64,000 nucleotides of DNA from NCBI RefSeq assembly GCF_017565305.1, contig NZ_JAGEKP010000003.1, positions 372,001 to 436,000 of the forward strand, given 5' to 3'. Position numbers and translations under genes: made by a program. Under the pieces are notes generated by a model, which had not been told where the DNA came from, ran no database searches, and worked only from the letters and a program-made list of their open reading frames with translations. This DNA is from Leifsonia sp. TF02-11. GTDB lineage: Bacteria; Actinomycetota; Actinomycetes; Actinomycetales; Microbacteriaceae. Below are positions 32,898 to 41,540 of the stretch, in pieces. Numbering within the stretch: position 1 is the stretch's first letter; the number at the start of each line of letters is the position of its first letter.

Positions 32898-33737
32898 ATG
32901 GGGATTGTCGCGGTGACGGGGGTCACGGGGGTGGTCGGGCGGCGCGTGGCGGACGCGCTGTCGTACGCGGGCGTTCCGTTCCGGATGCTGGCGCGCTCGC
33001 CGGAGCGGGCGCCACGGTATCCGAACACGGAGGTCGTCGCCTGCAGCTACGGCGACGCGGAGTCGGCGCGCGCGGCGCTGGAGGGCGTCGACACCCTGCT
33101 CATGGTGTCGGCGGCCGAGAACGCCGAGCGCCTGCGCGAGCACATCACGTTCGTGGATGCCGCCGCAGCCGCCGGTGTGAAGCACATCGTCTACACATCC
33201 TTCTTCGGCGCGGCTCCCGACGCGACGTTCACGCTGGCACGGGATCACTTCGCGACCGAGGAGCGGATCGCGGGCAGCGGGATGTCGTACACGTTCCTGC
33301 GCGACAACCTCTACCTCGACTTCGTCGAGTACATGGTCGGCGAAGACGGCGTGATCCGCGGGCCGGCCGACGCCGGTCGCGCCGCGATGGTCGCCAGAGC
33401 CGACGTCGCGCGGGTGGCAGCGATCGCCGTGCAGCATCCCGAGCAGCATCGCAACGTCGCGTACGACCTCACCGGGCCGGAGGAGCTGACGATGTCGGAG
33501 GTCGCCGAGAAGCTGACCGCCCACCTGGGCCGTGCGGTGTCGTTCCACGACGAGACGGTGGAGGAGGCGTACCGGTCGCGCGCGAAGTGGGACGCTCCGC
33601 AGTGGCAGTACGACGCCTGGGTGTCCACCTACACGGCGATCGCCGCCGGCGAGTTCGCGGGGGTCAGCGGCGACGTCGAACGCGTCACCGGTCGGCGCCC
33701 GCTCTCCCTCGACGAGTACCTCGCCGGCGAACGCTGA
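32898..33737 (+). CDS. NmrA-like NAD(P)-binding protein
   Basis: 279 residues. Extended-SDR/NmrA fold: VAVTGVTGVVGRRVADAL, FRMLARSPERAPRYPNTE, GVKHIVYTSFFGAA and YDLTGPEELTMSEVAEKL. It lacks the YxxxK pair of classical SDRs, as NmrA-type redox sensors and quinone reductases (QorB-like) do. ATG 32898 has GGAGGG five bases before it; ATGs at 32883 and 32886 are possible but have no ribosome site. It is divergent from the MerR gene. Role: NADPH-dependent sensor or reductase. Confidence 0.85.
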   Translation: MGIVAVTGVTGVVGRRVADALSYAGVPFRMLARSPERAPRYPNTEVVACSYGDAESARAALEGVDTLLMVSAAENAERLREHITFVDAAAAAGVKHIVYTSFFGAAPDATFTLARDHFATEERIAGSGMSYTFLRDNLYLDFVEYMVGEDGVIRGPADAGRAAMVARADVARVAAIAVQHPEQHRNVAYDLTGPEELTMSEVAEKLTAHLGRAVSFHDETVEEAYRSRAKWDAPQWQYDAWVSTYTAIAAGEFAGVSGDVERVTGRRPLSLDEYLAGER

Positions 33738-33753
33738 TACCTGAGACCAGCGA

Positions 33754-33810
33754 CGAAGGGCACGTCGTTGTCACTTTCCGCGGGGAGAAGCGACAACAAC
33801 GTGCCCTTCG
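33754..33810. repeat. 57-nt palindromic repeat, copy 3 of 5
   Basis: Begins CGAAGGGCACGTCGTTGTCA and ends GACAACAACGTGCCCTTCG. It lies between two convergent genes, 16 bases behind one stop and 10 bases from the other, so it could terminate both transcripts. Confidence 0.85.
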
Positions 33811-33820
33811 TGGGGTTGGG

Positions 33821-35506
33821 TTACTGCTGGTTGTCGTTGCCCTGGTCGTCGTAGCCCCAGTGACCGTGGGTCGGGATGATCTGCGTCACGGCTCCGGTGG
33901 TCGGGCTCAGCAGCACCTCGCGCTGCTGCGGGTGGCGCCAGTCGAACAGGCCGTTCAGCGAGCCGGCGCGCGCGTCGAACGACGAGTCGCCGATGCGGCC
34001 TGTGCGCCAGTTGTCCTCGATGAACTTCAGCGGGCTGGTCTGCTCGATCGCGGTGTGGTCCACCGTGTTCTGGGCGGCCCACGGCGAGACCACGAGGAAC
34101 GGGAGGCGCTGGCTCGGGCCGCAGCGGTCGGCGTAGCCGCCGGCGATCGTCGTCTGCGCGGTGCAGACCGTCGAGTCGACGGCCGCGTCGTGCGAGCCGT
34201 TGGTCACGGTCGGCGCGACGTGGTCGTACCAGCCGTCCGAGTCGTCATACGTGATGACGACGGCGGTGCTCTTCCAGTCCTTCGACTTCTGGAGGGCGTT
34301 GATCTCGTTGACGATGAACTTCTGCTCGTCCAGCGGGTCGGAGTAGCCAGCGTGGCCGTCCTGGGCCTCCGGGGCCTTGAGGAACGAGACGGCGGGCAGG
34401 TTGTTCGCCGCCAGCGCCTTGTCGAACGAGGTCAGGTCGTACTGGTGGTTGGCCTGGTCGGTGTGGCCGATGGCCTTCGTCGACGTCGGCGGCAGGTGGT
34501 GCGGGTTCGACGTGGACTTGTAGTACGAGAACGGGTTGTGGTGCGGCGAGTAGTCCTTCGGCGTCGCGCCTCCCACGTTCGCGGTGGTCGCGTCGCACTT
34601 GGCGTAGGTTCCGGCCGTGCCGTTCCAGGCGGTGGTCGGCGTGAAGCCGCCCTGGAACCAACCCCAGGTGACGCCGCGCGCGTTGAGCAGATCGCCGACG
34701 TTCTTACCGGCCATGCCGACCAGCGCGGAGGTCGACGTGTGGTCGGCGTCCGAGCAGTCGTCGTACACCGGGTCGGGGTCGCCGATCACGGTGCCGACGC
34801 CCGCGGCGTTCGGCGACTGCACGGCGGTCGAGGTCGGGAGCACGGCACCCGTCGTCGGGTTGTAGGCGGTGCCGCCGTGGGTCTGGCCCGAGATGAGGTT
34901 GAGCGCGCCGGGGGTGGACGGGCCGAACCCGGTGTCCCACATGTTGTCGCTCATCGAGTAGTTCTGCGCGTAGTTCCAGAGCCCGGTGACGGTGTTGCCG
35001 TCGTAGTAGTCCATGACGAGACCCGGCTGGCCGAAGTTGCCGGTGCAGGTGTCGGTCTCGGTCTTCTGGACGAACAGGTCCATCTTGCCGCCGTCGACGG
35101 CCGCCTGCTCAGCCGCGTAGCTGTGGTTCTGGTCGCAGGTGAGCGCCTGCGCCGGAGTCAGTCTGGTCGGCTTGTAGAGGTTGGGGTTGTTGGTGAGCGT
35201 CCCGCTGGTGACGAGGGTGTTCGTCTTCGGGGTGTTCGGGGCGGCATGGAACGCTGTGCCGTCTGTGTTCGTCGCGTTCGGGTAGGTGCCGAAGTAGTGG
35301 TCGAAGGAGATGTTCTCGTCGAAGATCACGACGAGGTGCTTGATCGGGGTCTGGGTCTGGTGCGAGTGGTCGGGCTCTCCGTGACCGGGGAACGCCGACG
35401 CGGGAGCGACGGCGAGCACACCGGCCGCCGTGAGGGTTGCGGCGCCGAGCAGCGCAAGGCCGGCCGAGGCGACCGGGTGGCGGCGCAGACCAGTGAGTCT
35501 GGACAT
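33821..35506 (-). CDS. Secreted phosphoesterase (phospholipase C/acid phosphatase type)
   Basis: 561 residues. Signal peptide with a basic start and hydrophobic core ending ASAFPG (about residue 38). The phosphoesterase-family (alkaline-phosphatase superfamily) motif is VIFDENISFDHYFGTYP at 60-76 and the C-terminal metal site is ITYDDSDGWYDHVAP. It probably releases phosphate from organic phosphate outside the cell. It is on the same strand as efeB, 42 bases downstream of it, with no separate promoter visible, and 57 bp-type repeat after its stop. Fits a phosphate-starvation context. Confidence 0.88.
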   Translation of the reverse strand: MSRLTGLRRHPVASAGLALLGAATLTAAGVLAVAPASAFPGHGEPDHSHQTQTPIKHLVVIFDENISFDHYFGTYPNATNTDGTAFHAAPNTPKTNTLVTSGTLTNNPNLYKPTRLTPAQALTCDQNHSYAAEQAAVDGGKMDLFVQKTETDTCTGNFGQPGLVMDYYDGNTVTGLWNYAQNYSMSDNMWDTGFGPSTPGALNLISGQTHGGTAYNPTTGAVLPTSTAVQSPNAAGVGTVIGDPDPVYDDCSDADHTSTSALVGMAGKNVGDLLNARGVTWGWFQGGFTPTTAWNGTAGTYAKCDATTANVGGATPKDYSPHHNPFSYYKSTSNPHHLPPTSTKAIGHTDQANHQYDLTSFDKALAANNLPAVSFLKAPEAQDGHAGYSDPLDEQKFIVNEINALQKSKDWKSTAVVITYDDSDGWYDHVAPTVTNGSHDAAVDSTVCTAQTTIAGGYADRCGPSQRLPFLVVSPWAAQNTVDHTAIEQTSPLKFIEDNWRTGRIGDSSFDARAGSLNGLFDWRHPQQREVLLSPTTGAVTQIIPTHGHWGYDDQGNDNQQ

Positions 35507-35548
35507 CCTGCTTCCTTCTGTTCGAGTGGGTGTTACGGGACCTCCGGC

Positions 35549-36781
35549 TCACGCGAGCATGCTGCGCCCGAGCCAGTCGGAGGAGTCGCGCGCTCCGGGG
35601 AGCGCGAAGTAGTAGCCGCCGCCGAACGGCTGGATGTAGTCGGTCAGCGGCTCGCCGGCCAGACGTTTCTGCACGGCGACGAACTGACGGTCGAGGTCCT
35701 GGTTGAAGGCGACGAAGACGAGGCCCATGTCGAGGGTCCCGTTGGCGTCGACGCCGCCGTCGTAGTTGTAGGCGCGGCGCAGCATCCGCTGGTCGGCCGA
35801 GGCCTTCGTACGCGGGTTGGCGAGCCGGATGTGCGCGTCGAGCTGGATGACGTCGCCGGTGGGGTCGTTCTCGAAATGCGGGTCGTCGTGCTCGGCCGAG
35901 GCCGTGAGCGGCGCTCCGGTGTCGCGGCGGCGTCCGATCATGTTCTCCTGCTCGTGCAGGTTGACCCGGTCCCAGAACTCCACGAGCATCCGGATGACGC
36001 GGACGACGTGGTAGCTGCCGCCGGTCACCCAGGCGGGCTCGCCCGATCCGCCGGCCGCCCACACGAGCTGCTTCATGAGGGCGGTGTCGCCCGTGTCGGG
36101 ATTGCTGGTGCCGTCTTTGAATCCCATCAGGTTGCGCGGGGTGCCGCTGGGTCGCGGTGGAGAGACGAAGCCGTCCTGCCGCCAGCGCACGCCCATCCCG
36201 CCGCGGGTGGCCCGGGCGATCTCGCGGACGGCGTGGGTGACGGCGTCGCGGTCGTCGGCGCAGACTTGCAGCAGGAGATCGCCGTCGCAGACGTCTCGGC
36301 GCAGTGTGTCGTCGGGGAACTCGTCCATCGTCCGCAGCTTCGCCGGCTTGGCGGAGGCCAGGCCGTACCGGTCGTCGAAGAGGGAGGCGCCGACGGAGAG
36401 CGTGACGGTGAGACCGTCGGGGACCACCGTGGGGCCGAGGACGCCGGAGTCGCGCGGGGGAGCGGTCAGTCCGGGGTCGGGGGGTGTGCCTCCCGTGGTC
36501 AGGAAGCGCGCACGCTCGGTGATCGTGCGCAGCAGGTCGGCGAGCTCGGCGCGGGAGGTCGCGGTGACGTCGAGGGCGACGAACGCGGCCGACCGCTGCG
36601 CGGGGGTGAGGATTCCCTGCTGGTGTTCGCCGTGGAACGGGAGCGTGGTGGCGTGGGGAGCGACCGCTGCTGCAGCGCCGTGTGCGCTCGCCAGACCTGC
36701 GCCCAGGCCGCCCGCAGCGGCAACGCCGGCCGCCACTCCCGCGCCGGCGTGCAGGAAGTCCCGTCGTCCGATGCCCGTCAC
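35549..36781 (-). CDS. efeB: Dyp-type peroxidase / deferrochelatase (EfeB)
   Basis: 410 residues from GTG 36781, overlapping the efeO stop (GTGA). Twin-arginine signal: GRRDFLHAGAGVAAGVAAAG with Arg6-Arg7, so exported folded with heme. Dyp motif GFKDGTSN at 220-227 (Asp223) and the proximal heme ligand His317 in QLDAHIRLANP. EfeB acts on extracytoplasmic iron and heme, oxidising Fe2+ before uptake. The partner efeO is upstream. Confidence 0.93.
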   Translation of the reverse strand: MTGIGRRDFLHAGAGVAAGVAAAGGLGAGLASAHGAAAAVAPHATTLPFHGEHQQGILTPAQRSAAFVALDVTATSRAELADLLRTITERARFLTTGGTPPDPGLTAPPRDSGVLGPTVVPDGLTVTLSVGASLFDDRYGLASAKPAKLRTMDEFPDDTLRRDVCDGDLLLQVCADDRDAVTHAVREIARATRGGMGVRWRQDGFVSPPRPSGTPRNLMGFKDGTSNPDTGDTALMKQLVWAAGGSGEPAWVTGGSYHVVRVIRMLVEFWDRVNLHEQENMIGRRRDTGAPLTASAEHDDPHFENDPTGDVIQLDAHIRLANPRTKASADQRMLRRAYNYDGGVDANGTLDMGLVFVAFNQDLDRQFVAVQKRLAGEPLTDYIQPFGGGYYFALPGARDSSDWLGRSMLA

Positions 36782-37953
36782 GGCTCCCTCCTCGGGTCGC
36801 AGATGGCCGCTACGGGAGCGAGCAGCTCGGCGGTCTCGCTCAGCGCGGCGTCCACCCGCTCGCGCTGGGTGGTCGTCAGGGCGGAGAGGCGCGTCCACGT
36901 GCCGTCCGCTCCGCGGAAGCTCTCGACGAGCGTCTGGGTGGTCGTGATCGACTGCTGGGTGGCTGAGAGGTCGGGGTAGCGGGAGGCGAGGATGGCGTGC
37001 AGCGGGGCCAGCGCCTGGCCGGCACCGGAGAGGTTCGCGTCGATCGTGGCGAGCTCGGTGCCCGATCCCGCGTCGGCCGCACCGGCGAGCACGTCGCGGA
37101 GGGCGTCCTCCACGATCTCGTGCGCGCGGAGCCCCATGTCGCCGGGGTTGATCTGGGCGGAGGGGAAGGCCGCGATCAGCGCGTCGATGTCGGCGACGAG
37201 CGTCTGCGCCGGGCCGACGACGGCGGAGGCCGGCGCGCCGGTGTAGAGCGGGGCCTCCACGGCGTGGAAGCCCGTCAGGCCGTGGCCGGGGAGACCGTCG
37301 ATCGCGTCGCCGATGTCGCCGAACGCGCCGTAGGCGGCGCCGAGCGTCTCATAGCTGGTGTGGGCGGTGAGCCAGTCGCGGCGTGCGGCCGCTAAGTCGC
37401 CCTCCTCGGCGTCGGCCGCGACGGCGGCGGCCTGCTGGCGCAGGGCGGGCAGGCGCGACGCGACCCAGGCGCCATAGGCCTGGGCTGCGGGAATGAGATC
37501 GGCCCGCGTCACCGGCACGATGCCGGGAGTGAGTGCAGAGCCCTTCGGCGCAGGGCCCACCGCGACGGTCGGCCCGCGCACCGGATCGGCGTCGGCGGGC
37601 AGGCAGATGAATCGGTAGCGTCCGGAGCCGAGCGTGACACGCGCGTGGGCGTGCGCGCCGGCGCCGATGCTCTCCAGGTCGAGGTAGACCTTCTGCGTGT
37701 CGACGGCCTGCAGGTACACCTCGATGCCGCCGACGGTGGTGTTGCCGACGTCGAAGGCGGCCGTGCCTCCTGCCGCCTTCCCTCCAGCGCCCCACCCGTC
37801 GCCGCAGTCGTCGAGGCCGGCCGTGACCGCGATCTCGGACGATGGCGCCGCGCTGACCGCGGCCGGCCGGGTGGCCACGGCGAGCACGATCACGACGGCG
37901 ACCACCGCGGCCAGTACGCCGAAGAGCGCCGTGAGTCGGGCGCGCGTTGACAT
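36778..37953 (-). CDS. efeO: Iron uptake protein EfeO (cupredoxin and M75 imelysin domains)
   Basis: 391 residues. N-terminal membrane anchor/signal (LTALFGVLAAVVAVVIVLAV, about 8-27). Residues 35-135 form a cupredoxin-like domain (ICLPAD). The M75 domain follows with the HxxE metal motif His230-Glu233 in TGFHAVEAPLYTG. EfeO binds and delivers iron to the EfeU permease. No EfeU gene is found upstream or anywhere in the window, unlike the usual efeUOB order. The upstream 305-bp gap holds a PHO-box-like repeat. Confidence 0.92.
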   Translation of the reverse strand: MSTRARLTALFGVLAAVVAVVIVLAVATRPAAVSAAPSSEIAVTAGLDDCGDGWGAGGKAAGGTAAFDVGNTTVGGIEVYLQAVDTQKVYLDLESIGAGAHAHARVTLGSGRYRFICLPADADPVRGPTVAVGPAPKGSALTPGIVPVTRADLIPAAQAYGAWVASRLPALRQQAAAVAADAEEGDLAAARRDWLTAHTSYETLGAAYGAFGDIGDAIDGLPGHGLTGFHAVEAPLYTGAPASAVVGPAQTLVADIDALIAAFPSAQINPGDMGLRAHEIVEDALRDVLAGAADAGSGTELATIDANLSGAGQALAPLHAILASRYPDLSATQQSITTTQTLVESFRGADGTWTRLSALTTTQRERVDAALSETAELLAPVAAICDPRREP

Positions 37954-38257
37954 CGGCGGTGCCTCCTGGTCGTGGACAGGAGCGAGCCTAGGAGCGGCCT
38001 GTGCGTTCCTGAACGGGGCTTCACCCGCTGTTCATCAGACGGTCACGGCAACAGCCCCGAACGGGGGTGGACCGCTTGGAGAGCCCTGCGAAACGCGCGG
38101 CGGACGACTGAGAATGCCCACAGATTGGGGGTCCCGTGTACACCTCTCCTTCATCTTCCGGACGCTCCTGCGTCATCCGTGCCTTCCACCTTGTTCTCGA
38201 CGGTCGCCCCGAGACGCACACCAGAGCGCCACGACCGTCCCCTCCCGAAGGCTGCCC
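37954..38257. other. 304-bp gap between efeO and the gene at 38258
   Basis: The gap carries the PHO-box-like repeat at 38018 and otherwise no convincing gene on either strand. The plus-strand frame into the next gene is open but has no start with a ribosome site before 38258. Confidence 0.5.
38018..38050 (+). promoter_or_regulatory. PHO-box-like 11-bp repeats upstream of efeO and the transglycosylase cluster
   Basis: TTCA, TTCA and GTCA cores occur with exactly 11-bp spacing (TCA at 38021, 38032, 38043), the form of actinobacterial PhoP direct repeats. On the plus strand it faces the gene at 38258, about 208 bp away; on the minus strand it is 65 bp upstream of efeO. Confidence 0.5.
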
Positions 38258-38824
38258 ATGTCCGCGACGCCGCGCATCGTGTTCTCGATGTTCCGTTCCA
38301 GTTCCGACCCCATGTTCTTGGCGTGGGCGCGGTTCCTCCAGGCCGTGGAGGCCGGCGCCCGTCGCACGGCCTCCGTCGCCGCCGTGACGGTCGCGCCCGG
38401 CGCGCCGTCGCGCCCGCTCGAGCAGGTGCGTCGCGCGCAGCCGGTGGTGCGTGCCGTTCCCGCCACCGCGCCGTGCGGAGTGTGGCGGGTGCTCGCCCCC
38501 AACAATCGCGAGCTCGGCCGCAGCGCTCGCGCCTATACGTCGTTCGCGAGCGCGCGGGCGCATGTCACGGCGCTCCGCGCGTCCGTCGATGAGCTGGGCA
38601 TCGTCGCTGTCAACGGCGAGCGGGCCGGGATGAGCGGCTGGTACGTGACCCGCAAGGGCCTTCCGGTGATCACCTGCGGACGCTGGTACGGTGCCGCCGC
38701 CTCCGGCGCGACCGCGGCGCTCGCCGCGCTCGACGCCTTGGCCGTCGCCGTCGTCGAGGACAGCCCGCGCCGTCTCGAACCGCCGCGTCGCGCCGGAGTG
38801 GCGTCGGACGACGTCGTGTGGTGA
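38258..38824 (+). CDS. Hypothetical protein before the transglycosylase
   Basis: 188 residues from ATG 38258. Middle block CGVWRVLAPNNRELGRSARA then YTSFASARAHVTALRASVDE and MSGWYVTRKGLPVITCGRWY, repeated in part, look like two copies of a small domain of the type seen in DUF1508-like proteins (YxSFxSARxHVxxL). The rest is Ala-rich. No signal or membrane segment. It precedes the lytic transglycosylase by 17 bp. Function unknown. Confidence 0.65.
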   Translation: MSATPRIVFSMFRSSSDPMFLAWARFLQAVEAGARRTASVAAVTVAPGAPSRPLEQVRRAQPVVRAVPATAPCGVWRVLAPNNRELGRSARAYTSFASARAHVTALRASVDELGIVAVNGERAGMSGWYVTRKGLPVITCGRWYGAAASGATAALAALDALAVAVVEDSPRRLEPPRRAGVASDDVVW

Positions 38825-38840
38825 TGCGGTCGGTCTCGTG

Positions 38841-39596
38841 ATGCGGTCGGTCGGGGTCGCCGTCGGCGCCGCCGCGCTGATCGCCGTCGCCGCGGTGACG
38901 GCCTTGAGCGCCGCGCCGCCGCCCGAGGGGTGGAGCGTCGCGCCGACGGCGTTCGACCCGGGTTCGAGTGCGGAAGCAGCTGCAGCGGACCCGGCCGCAA
39001 ACCAGGGGACAGCGCCGCCCGCTCCACCGGCCATCGCCGATCGTGTCGACCAGCACTGGGCGGCGGAGGTGTCCCGCCGAACCGGGGTGGCGACCAGGGC
39101 GATCCTGGCCTACTCCGGGGCGGCCATCGCCCTCGCGTCGGAACAGCCCGGCTGCCGGCTCGGGTGGAGCACCCTCGCCGGACTCGCGGCCGTGGAGTCC
39201 CACCACGGCACATCCGGCGGTTCGACTGTCGGCCCGGACGGCCGGGTCTCGCCCCCGATCTACGGCCCCGATCTCGACGGGACCGCCTACGACGCCGTGG
39301 CGGACACGGACGGCGGTGCGCTCGACGGCGACCCCTCGGGCGACCGCGCCGTCGGGCCGTTCCAGTTCCTCCCCTCCACCTGGCGCACCTGGGGCGCCGA
39401 CGGCAACGGGGACGGAGTGGCCGACCCCCAGCAGCTCGACGACGCGGCCCTCGCTGCCGGTCGGATGCTGTGCTCGTACGGCGACCTGTCGCGCGCCGAC
39501 CGCTGGCGTGCCGCGATCTACGGCTACAACCACGTGGACTCGTACGTGGACGCCGTCGCGTCCGCTGCCAATGCGATCGCGGCTGGGGCGCGGTGA
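38841..39596 (+). CDS. Lytic transglycosylase-like protein
   Basis: 251 residues. N-terminal signal or anchor (SVGVAVGAAALIAVAAVTAL) followed by a Pro/Ala-rich linker. The catalytic domain has TLAGLAAVESHHGTSGGST with the active Glu, then GPFQFLPSTWRTWGADGNGD, VADPQQLDDAALAAGRMLC and AIYGYNHVDSYVDAV, the SLT/MltB pattern. It cleaves peptidoglycan glycan strands outside the membrane. The stop overlaps the start of the kinase gene (GTGA). An identical GTGATGCGGTCGGT occurs twice at 38821 and 38838 and makes the start ambiguous. Confidence 0.85.
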   Translation: MRSVGVAVGAAALIAVAAVTALSAAPPPEGWSVAPTAFDPGSSAEAAAADPAANQGTAPPAPPAIADRVDQHWAAEVSRRTGVATRAILAYSGAAIALASEQPGCRLGWSTLAGLAAVESHHGTSGGSTVGPDGRVSPPIYGPDLDGTAYDAVADTDGGALDGDPSGDRAVGPFQFLPSTWRTWGADGNGDGVADPQQLDDAALAAGRMLCSYGDLSRADRWRAAIYGYNHVDSYVDAVASAANAIAAGAR

Positions 39597-41356
39597 GCGC
39601 GCCAGACGACGCGCGCGCACTGGCCGGCCGGTTCGAGCTGGAGGCCCTGCTCGGCTCCGGTGCGACGGCGACGGTGTTCCGTGCCCGCGACCGGGAGGCC
39701 GATCCCGGGCGACCGGACGGCGGCCGGGTCGCCGTCAAGGTGCTGCATCCGCAGCTCGCCCAGACTGCGGCGCAGCGCGCATCGTTCTACGCGGAAGCGC
39801 ACGCGATGCGGAGGGTGGCGCATCCCGGGGTCCCCGCGATCGTCGCGACCGGCGAGGACACGGCGACGATGCCGGAGGAGCGCGCCTGGATCGCCGCGTC
39901 CCTGGCGCCGGGCGAGACGCTCGCCGACCGGGTCGAGCGCACCGGCGCGCTCCCCGAGAGCGAGGCCCTGGAATTCGCGGCGGCCCTCCTCGACGTGCTC
40001 GTCGCCGTGCACGCGGCGGGTATCGTCCACCGGGACATCGCGCCGGGCAACGTGATGATCGGCACCGACGGGGAGGTCGCGCTCCTCGACTTCGGTCTCG
40101 CCGACGAGCCGGACCGGCCGGCGATCGGTGACGACGTGCTGCGCTCCTCCCGCACCGGAGGTGGAGTCATCGGCAGCGTCAACTACCTGTCGCCCGAGCA
40201 GGCGCTCGGCGAGCCGGTGGACGAGCGCGGCGACCTCTACCAAGTGGCCGGAGTGCTGCACTTCGCGCTCACCGCTCGGCCCCCGTTCGCGCGCGCGAGC
40301 GTCGAGCAGACGATGGCCGCCCACGTGAGCGCCCCGCCCAGCGTCCCGTCGGTGCACGACTCGCGTCTCTCGCGCGCGACCGACGTCGTCGTCGTGCGCG
40401 GGCTGCTGAAGGATCCGTCCGCTCGTTTCCCGTCCGCCGCAGCCATGGCGCGGGCCGTGCGTGCCGCCCTCGCGGATCCGGGGATCGCGTCGGCCCGCAC
40501 GCGGGTCCTCCCGGTCGGCGGGCGGACGGAGGTGCTGCCGCGGCGGCGCTCCGGCGCGGAGGCGCGTGCCGACGTCGCCCCGCGTTCCGCAGGCGCTGCT
40601 CGCCCGACGGCGCCGGCCCTCCCGACGGCGCCGGCAGCGCTCACGCGGAGCGCCCTCGCCACGGCGCCCGTGCCTGCTCCTGCGGCCGTCTCCCGGCCCG
40701 CCCGTCCCGGCCGTCTCGTGGCCGGCGTGCTCGCCGTCGCGACGGCGGTCGTCGCGACGATCTGGCTCATCGCCTCCAGCGCGACGCCGCCGCCGCCACC
40801 GCTGGCGGCCCCGACCTCGACGGATGCGACGAAGCCGACCGCGACGCCCGTCGCCTCCACCCACCCGACCGTGCCCGCGCACACCGTGGCGCCTCCCGTG
40901 TCGGTCACCGTCCCCACCCTCGCCGGCGCGACTCGCGCGGACGCCCAGGCGCGCCTCGCGGCCGCCGGCCTGAGCGCAGGGGCGGTCCGCGAACAGGACT
41001 CGTCAGTGGCCGCGGGAACCGTCCTCTCCTCGAGCCCGGAGGCCGGCACGGCGGCACCGCGCGGCACGGCCGTCGTCATCGTCGTCGCTTCCGGTTTCAC
41101 GACCGTCCCTGACGTTGCCGGCCGTGCCGGCGTCGCCGCGGGGGCGACCCTCTCGGCCGCCGGGTTCGCCGTCGCCGAGCGCACGGTGGCCGACGCCACC
41201 GTGCCCGACCGCACCGTGCTCGGCACCGAGCCGGGGGCCGGCGCCCGGCTCGCGCTCGGCTCGACCGTCACGGTGGTGCTCAGCCAGACGCCCTCCACCC
41301 CCGCGCCGACGCCCACCGGGCCGACGGCACCGCCGACCCCGGCACGGTCGCCATGA
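39593..41356 (+). CDS. PASTA-domain Ser/Thr protein kinase
   Basis: 587 residues from GTG 39593, coupled to the transglycosylase. Kinase domain 10-285: Gly loop GSGATATV at 21-28, ATP Lys49 (VAVKVL), catalytic HRDIAPGN at 146-153 with Ala150 where Lys is usual, and DFG at 166-168. Pro-rich juxtamembrane region, a membrane helix near 375-395, then two PASTA repeats (VTVPTLAGATRADAQARLAA and TTVPDVAGRAGVAAGATLSA). PASTA domains sense muropeptides or lipid II. It may control cell-wall growth together with its coupled transglycosylase. Confidence 0.92.
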   Translation: MSAPDDARALAGRFELEALLGSGATATVFRARDREADPGRPDGGRVAVKVLHPQLAQTAAQRASFYAEAHAMRRVAHPGVPAIVATGEDTATMPEERAWIAASLAPGETLADRVERTGALPESEALEFAAALLDVLVAVHAAGIVHRDIAPGNVMIGTDGEVALLDFGLADEPDRPAIGDDVLRSSRTGGGVIGSVNYLSPEQALGEPVDERGDLYQVAGVLHFALTARPPFARASVEQTMAAHVSAPPSVPSVHDSRLSRATDVVVVRGLLKDPSARFPSAAAMARAVRAALADPGIASARTRVLPVGGRTEVLPRRRSGAEARADVAPRSAGAARPTAPALPTAPAALTRSALATAPVPAPAAVSRPARPGRLVAGVLAVATAVVATIWLIASSATPPPPPLAAPTSTDATKPTATPVASTHPTVPAHTVAPPVSVTVPTLAGATRADAQARLAAAGLSAGAVREQDSSVAAGTVLSSSPEAGTAAPRGTAVVIVVASGFTTVPDVAGRAGVAAGATLSAAGFAVAERTVADATVPDRTVLGTEPGAGARLALGSTVTVVLSQTPSTPAPTPTGPTAPPTPARSP

Positions 41357-41440
41357 GAGTGGGCGCCGTGACTACCGCCCCCGGCCTCGCCACCCGCGAC
41401 GGCCGCCGTCCCCCGCACGGGGCCGAGCAGGATGCAGCCC

Positions 41441-41495
41441 CTTCATACGCAGGTCGCCGGGAGTTCACCCGGTGTGTCCACGCTTTTCGCCAGGC
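41441..41495 (+). promoter_or_regulatory. PHO-box-like array upstream of pstC
   Basis: TCA/TCG cores at 41443 (TCA), 41454 (TCG), 41465 (TCA) and 41487 (TCG), all in 11-bp register, with a weaker unit at 41476. The best unit is GTTCACCCGGT at 41463. The array ends 46 bp before the pstC start. This fits PhoP control of pst genes in Streptomyces-type actinobacteria. Confidence 0.65.
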
Positions 41496-41540
41496 GTGTG
41501 CGGCTCTGCCGCCGCGCCACGTGACCCGAGGTGAACCCGA

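Noticed and set aside
33587-36979. 1130-codon plus-strand open frame opposite the phosphoesterase and efeB
   Set aside because: Arg/Val/Gly-rich translation, no motifs; antisense of verified exported proteins.
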